A DNA stretch of 64,000 bases from Periconia sp. R9002 (lineage: Eukaryota; Ascomycota; Dothideomycetes; Pleosporales; Periconiaceae): the NCBI GenBank assembly GCA_023627715.1, contig JAMAHW010000001.1, positions 372,001 to 436,000 of the forward strand, written 5' to 3'. The notes under the pieces are model-generated. The model worked only from the letters and a program-made list of their open reading frames with translations. It did not search any database and was not told the DNA's origin. This document shows positions 44,050-54,535 of this stretch, piece by piece (within the stretch, counting starts at the first letter, position 1; each line of letters begins with the position of its first letter). Position numbers and translations under genes: made by a program.

Positions 44050-45945
44050 ATGGCTCTAGAAACTAATTACACATACGCAACGATTCGACCTGGTCAAATC
44101 CGGCTGTTTCGCTTCGTTGACGACCAAGAAACTCCATCAGCAGTTCTCGAGACATTCTCAGTGGATGCGCAAATCCCACCATACAGCGCGCTCTCGTACA
44201 CCTGGGGATCGGATCAGAATGCGCCTTTCAAGACCTCTACCGTCCAGATAGGAACACAGCACCTTCCTATTCTAGACTCGTTGTTGCCTTTTTTCCAGGC
44301 GTTGAGATCGAAGGGGTTGTTGTTGGATGGCACGTGGTGGTGGATTGATTCGATCTGCATCAATCAGAAGGATAATTCGGAAAGGGATGAACAGGTGTCG
44401 CGCATGAAGAGTATTTATGAAGGAGCTCACAATGTTATTGTTTGGCTGGGAGAGGAAAAGGACGGTAGTGACCGTGCTATTGAGTTCATCCACATCCTCG
44501 AAGGAATCCATGCTAGAAATCTTGGGATGGACGAATTGCGCATGGCGGTTCGGAATATCGGATCCGACGATTATTGGATGCCGCTTGCGTTATTTTTTCT
44601 GCGCAGGTGGTGGACCCGGGTTTGGACGGTGCAGGAGTTTGTCTTGCCGTTTGAGATCTCGTTTTGGTGTGCGCGGCATCGCATTAGCAGAAATGCCATA
44701 TTTGCGGCTCTGATGGTGGCGGATATGTGTGGCACTGGTTATTTCAGAGACACGATCCACATCCACCACGCATTCAGCCGAATAAGAGCGTGGAAGTGGT
44801 ACAGGGTGAAGCAGACTGAAGGGAAGACGCTGAACCTTCCTCTCCTCGCGCTGGCCGCATACTTCTCCAACAACGAAGCGTCGGATGATCGAGACCGACT
44901 CTACGGGCTCACAGGACTGAGCACACAGAATCATGGGCTGGTGATTGATTACTCACTATCGGTACATGAAGTCTACTTGCGTTTTGCGCAGTCCTTTATC
45001 GAACAGCATAAATCGCTGGATATAATATCCTTTGCTTCGCTGTATCCCGCTACATCTGGTTCTGCGCTGCCTTCTTGGGTTCCTGACTGGCGCACACGGA
45101 GACGCCCTTTGGTCGTCCCTTTGATGGTGAGCCAGAGTACGAACGAGGCTGTTGCCAATCTCCGACCCCCAAGGGCCATGAACGGCGACAAATCAACACG
45201 TTTCAGAGCATCCGGATCAAAAGAAGCCATGTATTCCTTTTCAGGATCCTCTCTTTCCATTCGTGGCTATGTCTTGGACACAGTTGATGGCTTAGCAGAC
45301 AAATTAATGGGGATCGAATACGAGTCTTCGAGTTTTGTCCAAAGCTCGGTACAACACTCAGATTGTTTTGAGAAACACTCCTCCACCGAGATTCTTACGA
45401 TTATCTGCAGAAGTTTGGTTCTTGGTTGCAAAGATCGATATCTGCAAGAACATGTACCCATAAAATCGTACTACGACGATTTTCTGTCTATATGTATGGG
45501 TCTTGTTTCCTCCGAACCAGTCGATGTCACTCGCGAGTTGCTAAATTGGTTCAAATGTACAGATCGACTTCTAATTGAAGGGAGAACCTTTGAGGAGATA
45601 CTATACGACATTCAAAAAACTGGCCCTATCGTGAAAAGCATTTCGACGCAGATGATGGATGCCTTGGTACTAGATTCTTTCTACGGGCGATTTTTTGATA
45701 CCGTTGTCAGAATGCAGTTACGTTTGATGACGACCTCAAACGGGCGTTTGGGGATGGTTGGGAAAAAGGCGAATAAGGGTGATGTGATTTGCATTCTCGT
45801 TGGATGCAATGTACCGATGGTTCTGAGGAAAATTAATGATAAGGAAGAATTTACTGTTGTAAGTGAATGTTTTTTGGAGGGATACATGAGAGGGGAAGCC
45901 CTGGAGCTAGAGGGTATGGTGGAGAGAACATTTTGTATCGTATGA
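44050..45945 (+). CDS. HET-domain protein (heterokaryon incompatibility family)
   Basis: Single-exon protein of 631 residues. The HET domain runs from about 45 to 200, with IPPYSALSYTWG, WWWIDSICINQKDNSERDEQVSRM, SIYEGAHNVIVWLGEE and RRWWTRVWTVQEFVL, all hallmarks of the family. After it comes the usual helical region (DDRDRLYGLTGLS, PSWVPDW) and a C-terminal segment with the conserved GDVICILVGCNVPMVLR. No ankyrin or NACHT domain is attached, unlike the gene at 10332. HET proteins act in allorecognition and programmed cell death. Its intact state and single exon fit a functional gene. Partner unknown. Confidence 0.93.
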   Translation: MALETNYTYATIRPGQIRLFRFVDDQETPSAVLETFSVDAQIPPYSALSYTWGSDQNAPFKTSTVQIGTQHLPILDSLLPFFQALRSKGLLLDGTWWWIDSICINQKDNSERDEQVSRMKSIYEGAHNVIVWLGEEKDGSDRAIEFIHILEGIHARNLGMDELRMAVRNIGSDDYWMPLALFFLRRWWTRVWTVQEFVLPFEISFWCARHRISRNAIFAALMVADMCGTGYFRDTIHIHHAFSRIRAWKWYRVKQTEGKTLNLPLLALAAYFSNNEASDDRDRLYGLTGLSTQNHGLVIDYSLSVHEVYLRFAQSFIEQHKSLDIISFASLYPATSGSALPSWVPDWRTRRRPLVVPLMVSQSTNEAVANLRPPRAMNGDKSTRFRASGSKEAMYSFSGSSLSIRGYVLDTVDGLADKLMGIEYESSSFVQSSVQHSDCFEKHSSTEILTIICRSLVLGCKDRYLQEHVPIKSYYDDFLSICMGLVSSEPVDVTRELLNWFKCTDRLLIEGRTFEEILYDIQKTGPIVKSISTQMMDALVLDSFYGRFFDTVVRMQLRLMTTSNGRLGMVGKKANKGDVICILVGCNVPMVLRKINDKEEFTVVSECFLEGYMRGEALELEGMVERTFCIV

Positions 45946-46085
45946 TTCGGACAGTCGATGTAGAAATTCATCATTGATCACACGGGTGGCGATTCATGAA
46001 ATTGAGGAGAGCAGAACACGGAAACACACGCTATAAAGTGCGCTGGGACGTACCCAACTTCGATTTTGAGACTTTCCTCAGGATA

Positions 46086-47526
46086 TCACTGTTTTTGCTT
46101 TCCTTTATCATGAAGGACCTCTCTTACACCCTCTTCACCTCCATACCTCTCCAAAGCAACTCCCCTCCACTCCTCCCACGCCATTCCCTCATCCACCCTC
46201 ACCGCCGCCCTTAGCCCCGAGAAAAGCCCAAGAAATCCTTTCCAATCAGAAGAAAAATCATACTCACAACAGAACGCGAACCAGTGTCTAACTCTTCCTT
46301 CCCTTACCGCCCTCGACAACCGTTTTTCACCTTCCCCCTCCAACGCATCAGCTAAAGTTTGCTCCTCTGCTCCTAGAGTACTGACTCCGTTGAAAAAATC
46401 TGCCACGGGAAGGAGTCCGATGGGTGAATTGAATGCGATGGCTTCGGGCGCGGTGTAGGCCCATTCCCAATCGATGATGGCGGTGATGTTGTGGTTTTCA
46501 TCGACTAGGATATGGTCGCCTTTGTCGTCTGCGTGTTTCAGAAAGAATTGCGGAGCCCCGTCAGCGTCGGTCTGCGCGGGGAAGATGGAGGGGACGAGAT
46601 CGAGAAGGAATCGGTGGATTAAGTATGCGTCGACAGGATTCTCGGGATACATTTCGTCGTGGAGGATTAATGTGAGAATCAAATTGATAGCAGATGTGTA
46701 GTATTCTCGAAGGGAAGAGTAAGGGCCGAGCGGTACCATACGTCCATTGTGGAAGTCGGTTAACAATTCTCTCGCGAACGGTCCGACAGTTTTCGAACCC
46801 GGAGAAGTCAAACTTCCCATACTTTCAAATGGATGTTTACGAAGTTCGATGAAAATATCTGCAAGCTGCTCCACGATTCGCGTCCTCTGTGTCGGGGGTG
46901 CAAGGGACCATCGCAGAGACGTCCCAGGCATCTTCTCCAACAATATGTACCCCACACCAATAGGGTTATCCTGGCTTTCCAAGGCAAAATCAAATACTCT
47001 TGGCGTCTGAATATTCACTCCTTCTAGAAATTTCATTGTAGCGTACTCGCTTTGCAAGATGTGATCTCTCAAGGCAGGCGGTGGAGATGTCGCGTTAGCA
47101 CGGCGGATCCGCGCCAACCAGTTAACACCATCCTCGAACACAATTTCGATATGGTAATTCATACCACCCATAAAAGAGTTGCGCATCTTTCTATCATACT
47201 CAAATGCAGGAACAGAACAAGAGATGCCATTTCGTAGTTCGCTTGCGCGCGCTATCAAAGCGTCTTTATTAACTTTCTGGAACAGATTCTCTACTTCTCG
47301 TCTCTCTGCTTCTTGAGCAGCAGGATCATAGCGTTCGGCGTCCTATTCAAAAGTTAAAAACACTTCCGGAAAAATTCTCGTAGTCTTCACAAACCTCCCA
47401 CTGAGGACATTGATGAAATTCAGTTTGGAGATGTAGCGAGCACAGATGGCGGTTACAAAGAATGCAATCAGCGTTTCGAACTGCAGGTTTTGAGCATTCA
47501 TCAACGTCACATGTCCACATTGGCAT
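46086..47526 (-). CDS. Zinc-finger / APH-type kinase fusion, 462 aa
   Basis: Exons 47526..47395 and 47342..46086; the 52-nt intron (GTTTGT...AATAG) restores CPQWE-DAERYDPAAQEAER. The 44-residue first exon is a compact Cys/His module (C-X4-C-X9-C-X2-C-X4-C-X3-H-X5-H-X1-C), AN1-like. The second exon is an aminoglycoside-phosphotransferase-fold kinase: NYHIEIVFEDGVNWLARIRR, then HADDKGDHILVDENHNITAIIDWEWAY, carrying the catalytic-loop and metal-binding Asp residues. This APH clade is expanded in filamentous fungi and substrates are unknown; antibiotic resistance is not implied. The frame is open upstream of 47526, but homology begins there. Confidence 0.85.
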
Positions 47527-47875
47527 GATGACCAACTTTGAAGTATGAGAGAAATGATTACGGAAGTAAATAGTGTAGAGCCTCACAATATGTCCTACTG
47601 CGCCATCTTCGAGGTTGCAACCTGCCACAGTGCTTAGGCGAGGTAGACAGACTAGTCTATGCATCCGAGGGATTTCTGGCCAATCAATGAATCGTGGATT
47701 TTCCGAAACTTATAATCATGCTTTACAACACCTGGCAATCTTCTTTCGCACTTCACACCTTCACGCTTGGTCAATTGATCACGTAACATGCGTTGCACAC
47801 AATTGGAATAATAACACATTTTTTTCGAATTAATATTTACAGCGTAAGAATCACCAATCGATCGCTATCACGGAA
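47527..47875. other. Intergenic region between APH and sedolisin genes
   Basis: 350 bases between the upstream side of the APH-type gene and the 3' end of the sedolisin gene, both on the minus strand. No coding sequence recognised. Confidence 0.35.
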
Positions 47876-49737
47876 TCATAGTCGTGCCCTGTACCTGTCA
47901 GGAAGCGCCGCCTTCAACAACTTGGGGAAGTTGGGCGTTCCCAGACCAGTCACGGGATCCCAGCCAGCGGTTGCGTTCCAGCTGGCAAAGGGGATAACGG
48001 GACTGCCGTTAGGGGCACCGTGGAACCTAGCATGACCGTCACATCCGGTGCTTCCGCCAAGGACGATGTCGTTGAGAGCAGTAGGGTGGGAGTACAAGAG
48101 CGGGTTCAAGAATCCGAGGGAAGGCTTGCCCGCACGGAGTCTAGCGTCGTTGAGCAGAGCGACAATACCAGCGAACATAGGGGCAGAGGCGGAGGTTCCT
48201 TGGTAGGACTTGAGAACGCCCTTGTCGTATACGCGGAATCCAAAGCCCTGGGCTGCGACGTCAGGGAAGCCGCGGCCGGAAGCGTTGAAGTACGACTTGA
48301 ATTGCTGGGGTCCGGCTTTCTCGAGGTAGCTTGATACGGCGGCCTCTTGCCATTCGGGACGCTCCCAGTAGTCGGAGAATCCACCCGAGGAGAAGAAGGT
48401 CGCAGTCTCGTTAAGATAGCGAGTAGACCCGACGGAAGTGACCCAGGGGCACGACGCAGGGTATTGAGGCTGGAATTTGGTGGTGTTCTTGCCGTCGTTG
48501 GATTGGCAAGCACTGCCAGTTCCAGAGTCACCGCTGCTAAAGATGATGCTCACACCGCGGGAAGTGAGCTGGGCGAAAAGATTGCAGACAGACAGAGCAT
48601 AAGATTTAGGGACACTTTGCTCATTCTCACCGTAAGAGGTGGAGATGACTTGAGGAAGCTCTTCCTGGTCTAGCTTGAGCACGCCTTGGAGGAACTCGAG
48701 GTAGGGCTCGTTGGCGCTATCGGCCTCGTCAGGTTGGTCGAGATCGGCAACCCAGGGACCACGGCCACCTGTGCTGAACTCAGTGACAGGAAGTGGCGAG
48801 CTGGTACCGACAATGTATTGCAAGTCAAGATTGGCCTCTCCGCTGTCGTCGGTGGAGTTTTGACCATCTAGACCGTTGTTGTACAGGATCACTTTGAAGT
48901 CTTGGCCAGCAGCTTCCGGGTAGACATCACGCTCGAACAAGGCCAAATCGGAGTGACGAGCATACTCCTCAAGATAACTGGCAAAAGCGACTTTGCTGCC
49001 ACTGTTTGCGTCGGCCTTGTAGTTGATCTGGTACAATTTTGCCAAGCACGCTGGAGTTATTCCAAGATCGCAGTTGACAGTGACGTTAGCCGCTGCAGCT
49101 GACGTCGTCATGTCAAACCTCTCGATCTCATTGTAGGTGTCGTGGTTGGCGCGAATGGCGGCGAAACGGGTGGTGGGTTGGACCAGGTTGATGTGCTGAG
49201 CAACATCGTCGGGAATGGAGTACTCGAGCGTACGAAGGGCCTTGCGGGGCTTCTTCTCGGTGCTGACGTACCAAGCAAACTTGGTGTCGAGCAATTTGTT
49301 GGCGGTGCCGACGGTGGTCTTGAAAGAAACCCAGTCGGCAGCCTCCTCGAAGTCTTCGATGCCGGCGGCCTTGAGCCAAGCCGAGACGGAAGAAACGGTG
49401 TCCCTGCTTGGGAGCAGCATTCGCTTCACCTCGTCGTGGTCCTTGAAGTGGAGACCGTATTTGGGGTTGCTGGGGGTGGACATGTCCAGAACCGCTTGTT
49501 CAAAGCCGGCGGCATCGCCCTGGCGAAGAGCAATCTGCAGCTTCAATGCCTGGCTGTCTGAGGCTTGGTCAAGAAATTTCCAGCCTACGGGTACTGTTAG
49601 TCGCAGATGTTTGACGAACAAGGGACAATTGCAATTGCAGACTGACCTTCGGGGACATTGCTAAGCTTCTCGAAAGGCTTGGCCAAGCTTCCAGCGGCCA
49701 GCAGAGAGCTCACGAGGAGGGCGAGGAGGGGAGCCAT
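47876..49737 (-). CDS. Secreted sedolisin (tripeptidyl-peptidase-type serine protease)
   Basis: Acid secreted protease, MEROPS S53 type. Exons 49737..49647 and 49584..47876 give about 599 residues. The first exon encodes a signal peptide ([19 protein letters not shown]). The propeptide follows ([28 protein letters not shown]), then a mature enzyme from about residue 190. Catalytic Glu and Asp lie in GEANLDLQY, the oxyanion Asp in SSGDSGTG, and the nucleophilic Ser in GTSASAP. The Ca2+-binding C-terminus has [13 protein letters not shown] and [13 protein letters not shown]. All catalytic residues are present. Several N-glycosylation sequons. TATATATACACG near 49832 is a TATA candidate. Confidence 0.95.
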
Positions 49738-50788
49738 TGCTTCTTTCAAGGCACGAGGAATTGAATGGCCTGGACAAGGGAGCGGACGAGAGCGACGACA
49801 AGGAGCGCTGTGAGGGCGTCGGTCGCGGTGTTTATATATACACGGGCCGGGTTAATATAACCACAGAGATGCACAAATGTTCCTGCCAAGTTGGACCATG
49901 GATGCCGACGGCGTGGATCACGGTTCTTGCATGACCTCACGATATCTCCTGCCTATTGGAGCAAGGATGCACGACCCACGACATATGGCCATCTTGTTGG
50001 AATCCGCCTTGATTGCTCCAAGAGGTTGATCAAGCAATTTGGCCACGCCAGTAGAAGGGCAAGCTTTTGGCAACGGCCGACTGGACGAAGCTTGACGAGC
50101 CCCCGTTGACCTTCCTGGTCGGGCGATAGCGCTCGATAACGTACTGGCTCATCTCCACTCGTCATGCAATCTAGCTCCCGACCAGGCAAGAGTGGCAACG
50201 TCGTATTCAGGCACGCAATGCATGTTTTGTTTTTGTTTATCATGATCCGACGCCCCAAGGCGATCAAGCGCTCGGCTTACCTTGCCAATCCAACAGGCCC
50301 CAAATGCTTAGGAGCCTCGGCGTCCTCGGGGCTCGGCGGAGGGCGCACTTGAAGAAGGAGCGGCCCGCAACAACCTTTCACCGCCGTCTCACATCCTCTC
50401 CTGCCCATCCCTCGTATCCTTCACCTTTTACGGTAGCCTTCTTCTTGTCCTCAGTACTCATTCTTTTCTCTACCAACACCTCCAGTGACATCCTTCTTCT
50501 GCCTTCGAGGTTCTACCTAGGCAATACTGCATATATACATATCAACAATGGCACACAATCCTTCTCAATCGCCTAGTTTACACGGCACAGCACAGTGTTT
50601 TCCGCCTTAATTGGCGCGGCTTGGTGAAAAAAAGGGTAAAGGATTCGTCACGCTAGCCCGCATTGGGCGATTACCTGCAGCCCCTTCTTCCTACAACAAA
50701 AAGTATATGTTTGCTCTACACCAACCTCGAATGTAGAAACAGAAACACTCATGAATACCGACGCTTCATTCTGACTCTCCTGTGAACC
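49738..50788. promoter_or_regulatory. Divergent intergenic region, sedolisin / membrane protein
   Basis: Contains the sedolisin promoter and the leader of the gene at 50789. Short upstream ATGs occur at 50548 and 50749 in the leader, each opening a short frame (20 and 7 codons). If transcribed they would act as upstream ORFs. Confidence 0.4.
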
Positions 50789-51618
50789 ATGGATACCGAC
50801 CCGTCTCCGGTACCCGTACCTTCACTGTGGCGATCGCTCGTTCACCTCTACCTTCCTTTGTCGCAACGCTGGTGCTTCTCCTATCACCATTACCGCACAA
50901 GCTTTTTCCGGGCTCACCGCTCATAACCACCGCAATTCTAACTCATGTCATCGCCTCTATCATATATCCACCGAATCGACCTCCTCCCACGCCCGAACAG
51001 ACGATTCCTTTTACCCGCAAGCGTTTGATTTACCGGGCCGCCGTCATGTTCACTTTCCACCGCATATTCAGAGCTCCCGAATCCGAGAGTTTTGTCACGC
51101 ATTTTCTGCTGGATATATTCGTGATCCGAAGATATTTCCTCCCCGACATCGATGTCGGCCAACCGCAACGGCGGTCCGAATTTTTCGCAGCAGCCAAAGG
51201 GATGATTGTAATTACAGTTGGAGGATGCATTCTAGTACGCATGGTTCCAGATTCGCCGGGCGGATGGTTGTATTACTTGATTTTCTCGGCAAACAGGATC
51301 ATGTTCAAAAAAACATACATGGGCTTGGTGGACGACGTTATCAACGCGCTGGCATATCCCAATATGAATACTTGGAGAGGAAGGCTTCTGGTGCCACTCC
51401 TACAATTGGGCGTGATTTTTGTCACCCTTTCTCAGCTACTACTGGCTCTGGGTTTGGTGGTCGATGATAATGGAAACGTCAGCTTCAGAGGTGAGGAGGC
51501 ATGGTTAAGCGTGAACGGCACAAATGGCACAAACATCGTGAACGGCACAGGCATCATACATAGTGCAAACAGCACCAACAACACAGACAGTAAATTGCCT
51601 TTTGCGGGCTTCCTTTAG
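50789..51618 (+). CDS. Unrecognised multi-pass membrane protein, start unresolved
   Basis: A reading frame open from 50756 to 51618 encodes several hydrophobic segments (FVATLVLLLSPLP, LITTAILTHVIASIIY, GMIVITVGGCILVRMV, VPLLQLGVIFVTLSQLLLALGLVV). It ends in an Asn-Gly-Thr-rich tail with at least five N-glycosylation sequons. It has no ATG before the middle of the protein. The nearest ATG (50789) lies in a different frame, which runs 45 codons to a stop near 50926. A splice from GTACCT at about 50816 to the acceptor ending at about 50903 would join them as MDTDPSPVP-LFPGSP; a frameshift is the other option. Family unknown. Confidence 0.55.
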
Positions 51619-51854
51619 ATCAGCTACCGTTTGATCAGACGATAAGATTTGAGCAGAGGTTGGGGGGGATGGAATCCTCATTGATTGGCGATATCGGCGC
51701 GGGGCTAGTGGAGTTTACCCAAGGCCGAGGCATTGTATGACTCTAGCCTGTTGTGATTTGTATCAAAGATTCCTCCAGACAACAGCTTTTTCATGAGAAA
51801 TTCCAAAGCAAAGCTCGCCAAAACTTGATTTTCGCGGTAGTCCAGTTAAACATT

Positions 51855-52759
51855 ATGGCGGCGTATGGCAAAATTCGAGGGATGGCAAAGCCAATCGGCA
51901 ACCTCCCAGCGCGCATCTACCCCACCCCAGCAAATGCTTCGGAAACGAAGGCCGCAATCCTAACGGTGCCGATCGATTTTGCAGCGGGCGATACGATAGA
52001 TGAAGAACTGGCGCAAAAGCTGCACACTGACTTCAACGAGTAAGACGAACACGATCCGCATTGTCCCAGCACAAGGCCCTCACTGCCAGCCACTAAAATA
52101 AACCACTTCACTCTATCAACACTCCATCCAGAACCAGCATACTAAGACAATCCACTTCCAGAGAAGTCCAAGCCGGAAGAACCTACCCCCAAGAGGAGCA
52201 ATTCACCAGAGACGGTTACGCAGCCTACTTCCAATCCTACGACCTCATCATCGGCTTTCACCTCACCCACACCCAACTCCAGACGCTTCACCCATCCTCA
52301 ACTCCCATCCCGGAGACCGGCCTCCCCTTACCTCCCATTGAGTTTTCCTCCATCACCTTTGCGACCAACCCTCAAACCCAACAACCAACAACCAAAATCA
52401 CACTCCCCCCAACCTACGCCTTCGCATACTACATCAAACCCAACTACCCAGGCCGCTCCTCGCACCTCTGCAACGCAGGCTTCATCGTCCCACCTCCCTC
52501 ACGCGGCCAAGGTCTAGGTCGCATCGCCGCCCGCTCCTTCTGCTACTACGGTCCCGCATGCGGGTACCGCGGCAGCGTGTTCAACCTCGTCTACGTCAAC
52601 AACGAGGCCAGCGTCAAGTTATGGGAACGTTTAGGGTTTAAGAACGTAGGCAGAATTCCCGAGGCAGGGAGGTTGCGGAGCGCGGATGGAGAGGGCGAGG
52701 AGTATGTGGATGCGTGGGTTGTGTATGGAGATTTCCGGGTCGTGGGTGTAAAGGATTAG
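51855..52759 (+). CDS. GNAT N-acetyltransferase, 260 aa
   Basis: Acetyl-CoA-dependent acetyltransferase. Exons 51855..52039 and 52162..52759; the intron (GTAAGA...TCCAG, 122 nt) joins DFNE-EVQAGRTYPQE. The acetyl-CoA loop is RGQGLGRIA, after the β4 strand AFAYYIKPNYPGRSSHLCNAGFIV. The region NLVYVNNEASVKLWERLGFKNVGRIP is the conserved C-terminal half. The arrangement matches the yeast Mpr1-like group, which acetylates azetidine/proline analogues and limits oxidative stress; the substrate here is inference. A long hairpin lies 40 bases after the stop codon. Confidence 0.88.
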
Positions 52760-52801
52760 AGAATGACTTAAAGGGGGAGGAGGATCTTTGGTGGGTTTGG
52801 G

Positions 52802-52903
52802 TTATGTGTGGGTGTGTGGAAGTGTATGCTGAAGCGATAAGTCTGGATGATGTATGATCCAGACTTATCGTTTCAGCATGCACTTCCACACACTCATATA
52901 TAC
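52802..52903 (+). repeat. 47-nt inverted repeat with 8-nt loop in the GNAT 3' region
   Basis: Arms 52802..52848 and 52857..52903 are inverted copies differing at six of 47 positions. Five differences are transitions that become G-U pairs in plus-strand RNA, and the sixth is at the outer end, so the plus-strand transcript can form about 46 continuous pairs. The loop is GATGTATG. It lies 43 bases beyond the stop of the GNAT gene, probably inside its 3' UTR. It could be a folded terminator, a small-RNA precursor or a miniature inverted-repeat element. Confidence 0.85.
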
Positions 52904-53121
52904 TTGTGCGAAGAGGCTTTTTTTGAAGTTTCCGATCCTGTCCGGAACACACATACAATGAGAGTAGATGGAATATCTGGAATATTCATATTCATCCGTA
53001 ATCAATACACAGGCTGTCAATCTTCTGAATCTTTTTTATGTGTTTTACCTTTCTCCTCTTCTTCTCACATCCATCTCGTGCGCCGTGGCCAATTAGGATA
53101 TGTACTCCTCTCGTTGCTATG

Positions 53122-53409
53122 TCAAGCTTTTATCTTACGACCGCTTTCCTTTCTTCTTTCTGTGTCGTAATCCAGTATGATCCCCCCTCCCCTCAATTCC
53201 TCACCATCGGACCAGTCATCGCTCGCTACATATTTCCCAGTAAAATGGTACAATAACTGAATAAACAGGTCATTATCGTACTTGACATACTTCATCCCCC
53301 AATTCTTCTCGTCCCCGTCTTCATCGGTAGAGATTTCATTGTCTCTAGTATCGATCTTATTTTTGTGGAGTACGATAGGAGTCAATTCAGAAAGTGAAGG
53401 TATTTTTTG
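53122..53409 (-). other. Coding-like open stretch, possible terminal exon
   Basis: The minus-strand frame reads as convincing protein sequence (PSLSELTPIVLHKNKIDTRDNE, then NWGMKYVKYDNDLFIQLLYHFTGKYVASDDWSDGEE) and ends at a stop at 53122. It lacks an upstream ATG and sits next to poly-pyrimidine DNA on the coding strand. It might be a last exon of an unseen gene or a relic. No domain recognised. Confidence 0.25.
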
Positions 53410-53460
53410 TTTTTATGGAGATGGGAGAGGTTTTGCTTTCCTTTTCCCTTTTTTAGAGAG

Positions 53461-53480
53461 GGGGGAGGGGGGGGGGGGGG
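53461..53480. repeat. Poly-G tract (20 nt with one A)
   Basis: Five G, one A and fourteen G on the plus strand, preceded by GAGAG. Unusually long for this genome; may form a G-quadruplex-like or mutation-prone site, and length is prone to sequencing error. Confidence 0.9.
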
Positions 53481-54136
53481 AATATATGGAAAGTAGAGCA
53501 AGAGGCTATAGTATTAGTTCCTACCTATGTAGGCAAGTGGGTACTGGTACCGAGTAAGAAACGAAAAAATAGATGGGCGTGTGAGGTGTCTGTTGTGGGG
53601 GGTGGGGTGTATAGGAACTGGTGTGGGAAAGGTAGGGTTATTATTTGCAGGAGAAGAAAGAAAGGTGACTAGTGGGTTGTTGATTCTATTGTTGTATGCT
53701 TGGATGGGAGAGCTGATCTGGGAGAAGATAATGTAAGTGGGTGATGCAAGTGAGCAGTGAAAGATTGGGAAATCATTAGGTGAGTGAATTTGGAGCAGTA
53801 TTTGTTGCTGCTTGGCGAGCGTCATTGAAGTTAGATTGTCTATCGAAAAAGAGACCGACAGGAGAATGTGTCATCACTATCATTCACGACTAGAACTTTC
53901 GGGGTTACCAAGATAGTATTGCAGAATATCTAGAAAGAATTAAGAGAGCTGGCAATTCTACAAACTAAAAAGCATGCAGATCCATGACACGAGAACCGAT
54001 CAAAGAATCTACCCCCAGGGTTTTGAAAAGACGGCCAAGAAACGTAGTAGAGCGTTCTGAGCTGCTCCCTTGTCTGGAATTCCCACCCATGCGTGCGTGC
54101 CATGGTGCTCGGAGCGTAGAGAAGTTGAGAAACCGT

Positions 54137-54535
54137 TTAGATGGTGATGGGAATGCACTGGACGGCGATGTTGAGTTGACCCTGTATAGAGTTAGACGTG
54201 TCATGGCTGTGAAGGAAGAGTTGCTTGCCTCGGTAGGTCCGTTGGTGCAGCAGGTGGCGACGTTGCTGCCACCGCAGGCCTGGGTGAGCGGGATAGTGAC
54301 TGTAGGGTTGTTAGATCGATCGAGAGGATTGAAAAGACATATACTTACTAACGTTGATGGGAAGGCAGTTGAGGCCGATGAGGACGTTGTCGCCGTTGTT
54401 GCAGCAAGAGATGGTCTGGTCATCGGCGCACTGAGCGGCGTAGTAGGAGACGGGCTTGTCACCTCCAGACTTGGGGCTGGGAGCGGCAAGAGCCACGGAG
54501 GCGAAAGCGACGACAGCGATGATCTTGGAGAACAT
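54137..54535 (-). CDS. Hydrophobin, 100 aa, with a GC-AG intron
   Basis: Secreted surface-active protein that coats spores or hyphae. Exons 54535..54349, 54299..54229 and 54181..54137. The N-terminus (MFSKIIAVVAFASVALA) is a signal peptide. The mature part has eight cysteines as C-X7-CC-X11-C-X13-C-X7-CC-X14-C, including CC doublets in TISCCNNG and ATCCTNGP, and ends QCIPITI. Without the second intron the last Cys and tail are lost and the frame runs into unrelated sequence. That intron begins GCAAGC instead of GT, with a CTAAC branch and ACAG acceptor. Spacing mixes class I (last CC to Cys) and class II (CC-X11-C) features. A TATA box lies near 54656-54665. Confidence 0.88.

Larger units (their letters stand above)
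52904..54136. other. Intergenic region with poly-G and possible exon
   Basis: Contains a G homopolymer block (53461-53480) and a minus-strand open stretch at about 53122-53385 with protein-like composition (below). The rest is AT-rich or low-complexity, with the 3' flank of the hydrophobin gene at the right. Confidence 0.4.

Noticed and set aside
46086..47526. Antibiotic-resistance gene (aminoglycoside phosphotransferase)
   Set aside because: The APH fold is shared with many fungal kinase-like proteins of unknown substrate; nothing points to resistance.
53965..54489. Long minus-strand frame across the hydrophobin gene
   Set aside because: It reads through introns; it destroys the signal peptide and the final Cys, while the spliced model gives a complete hydrophobin.
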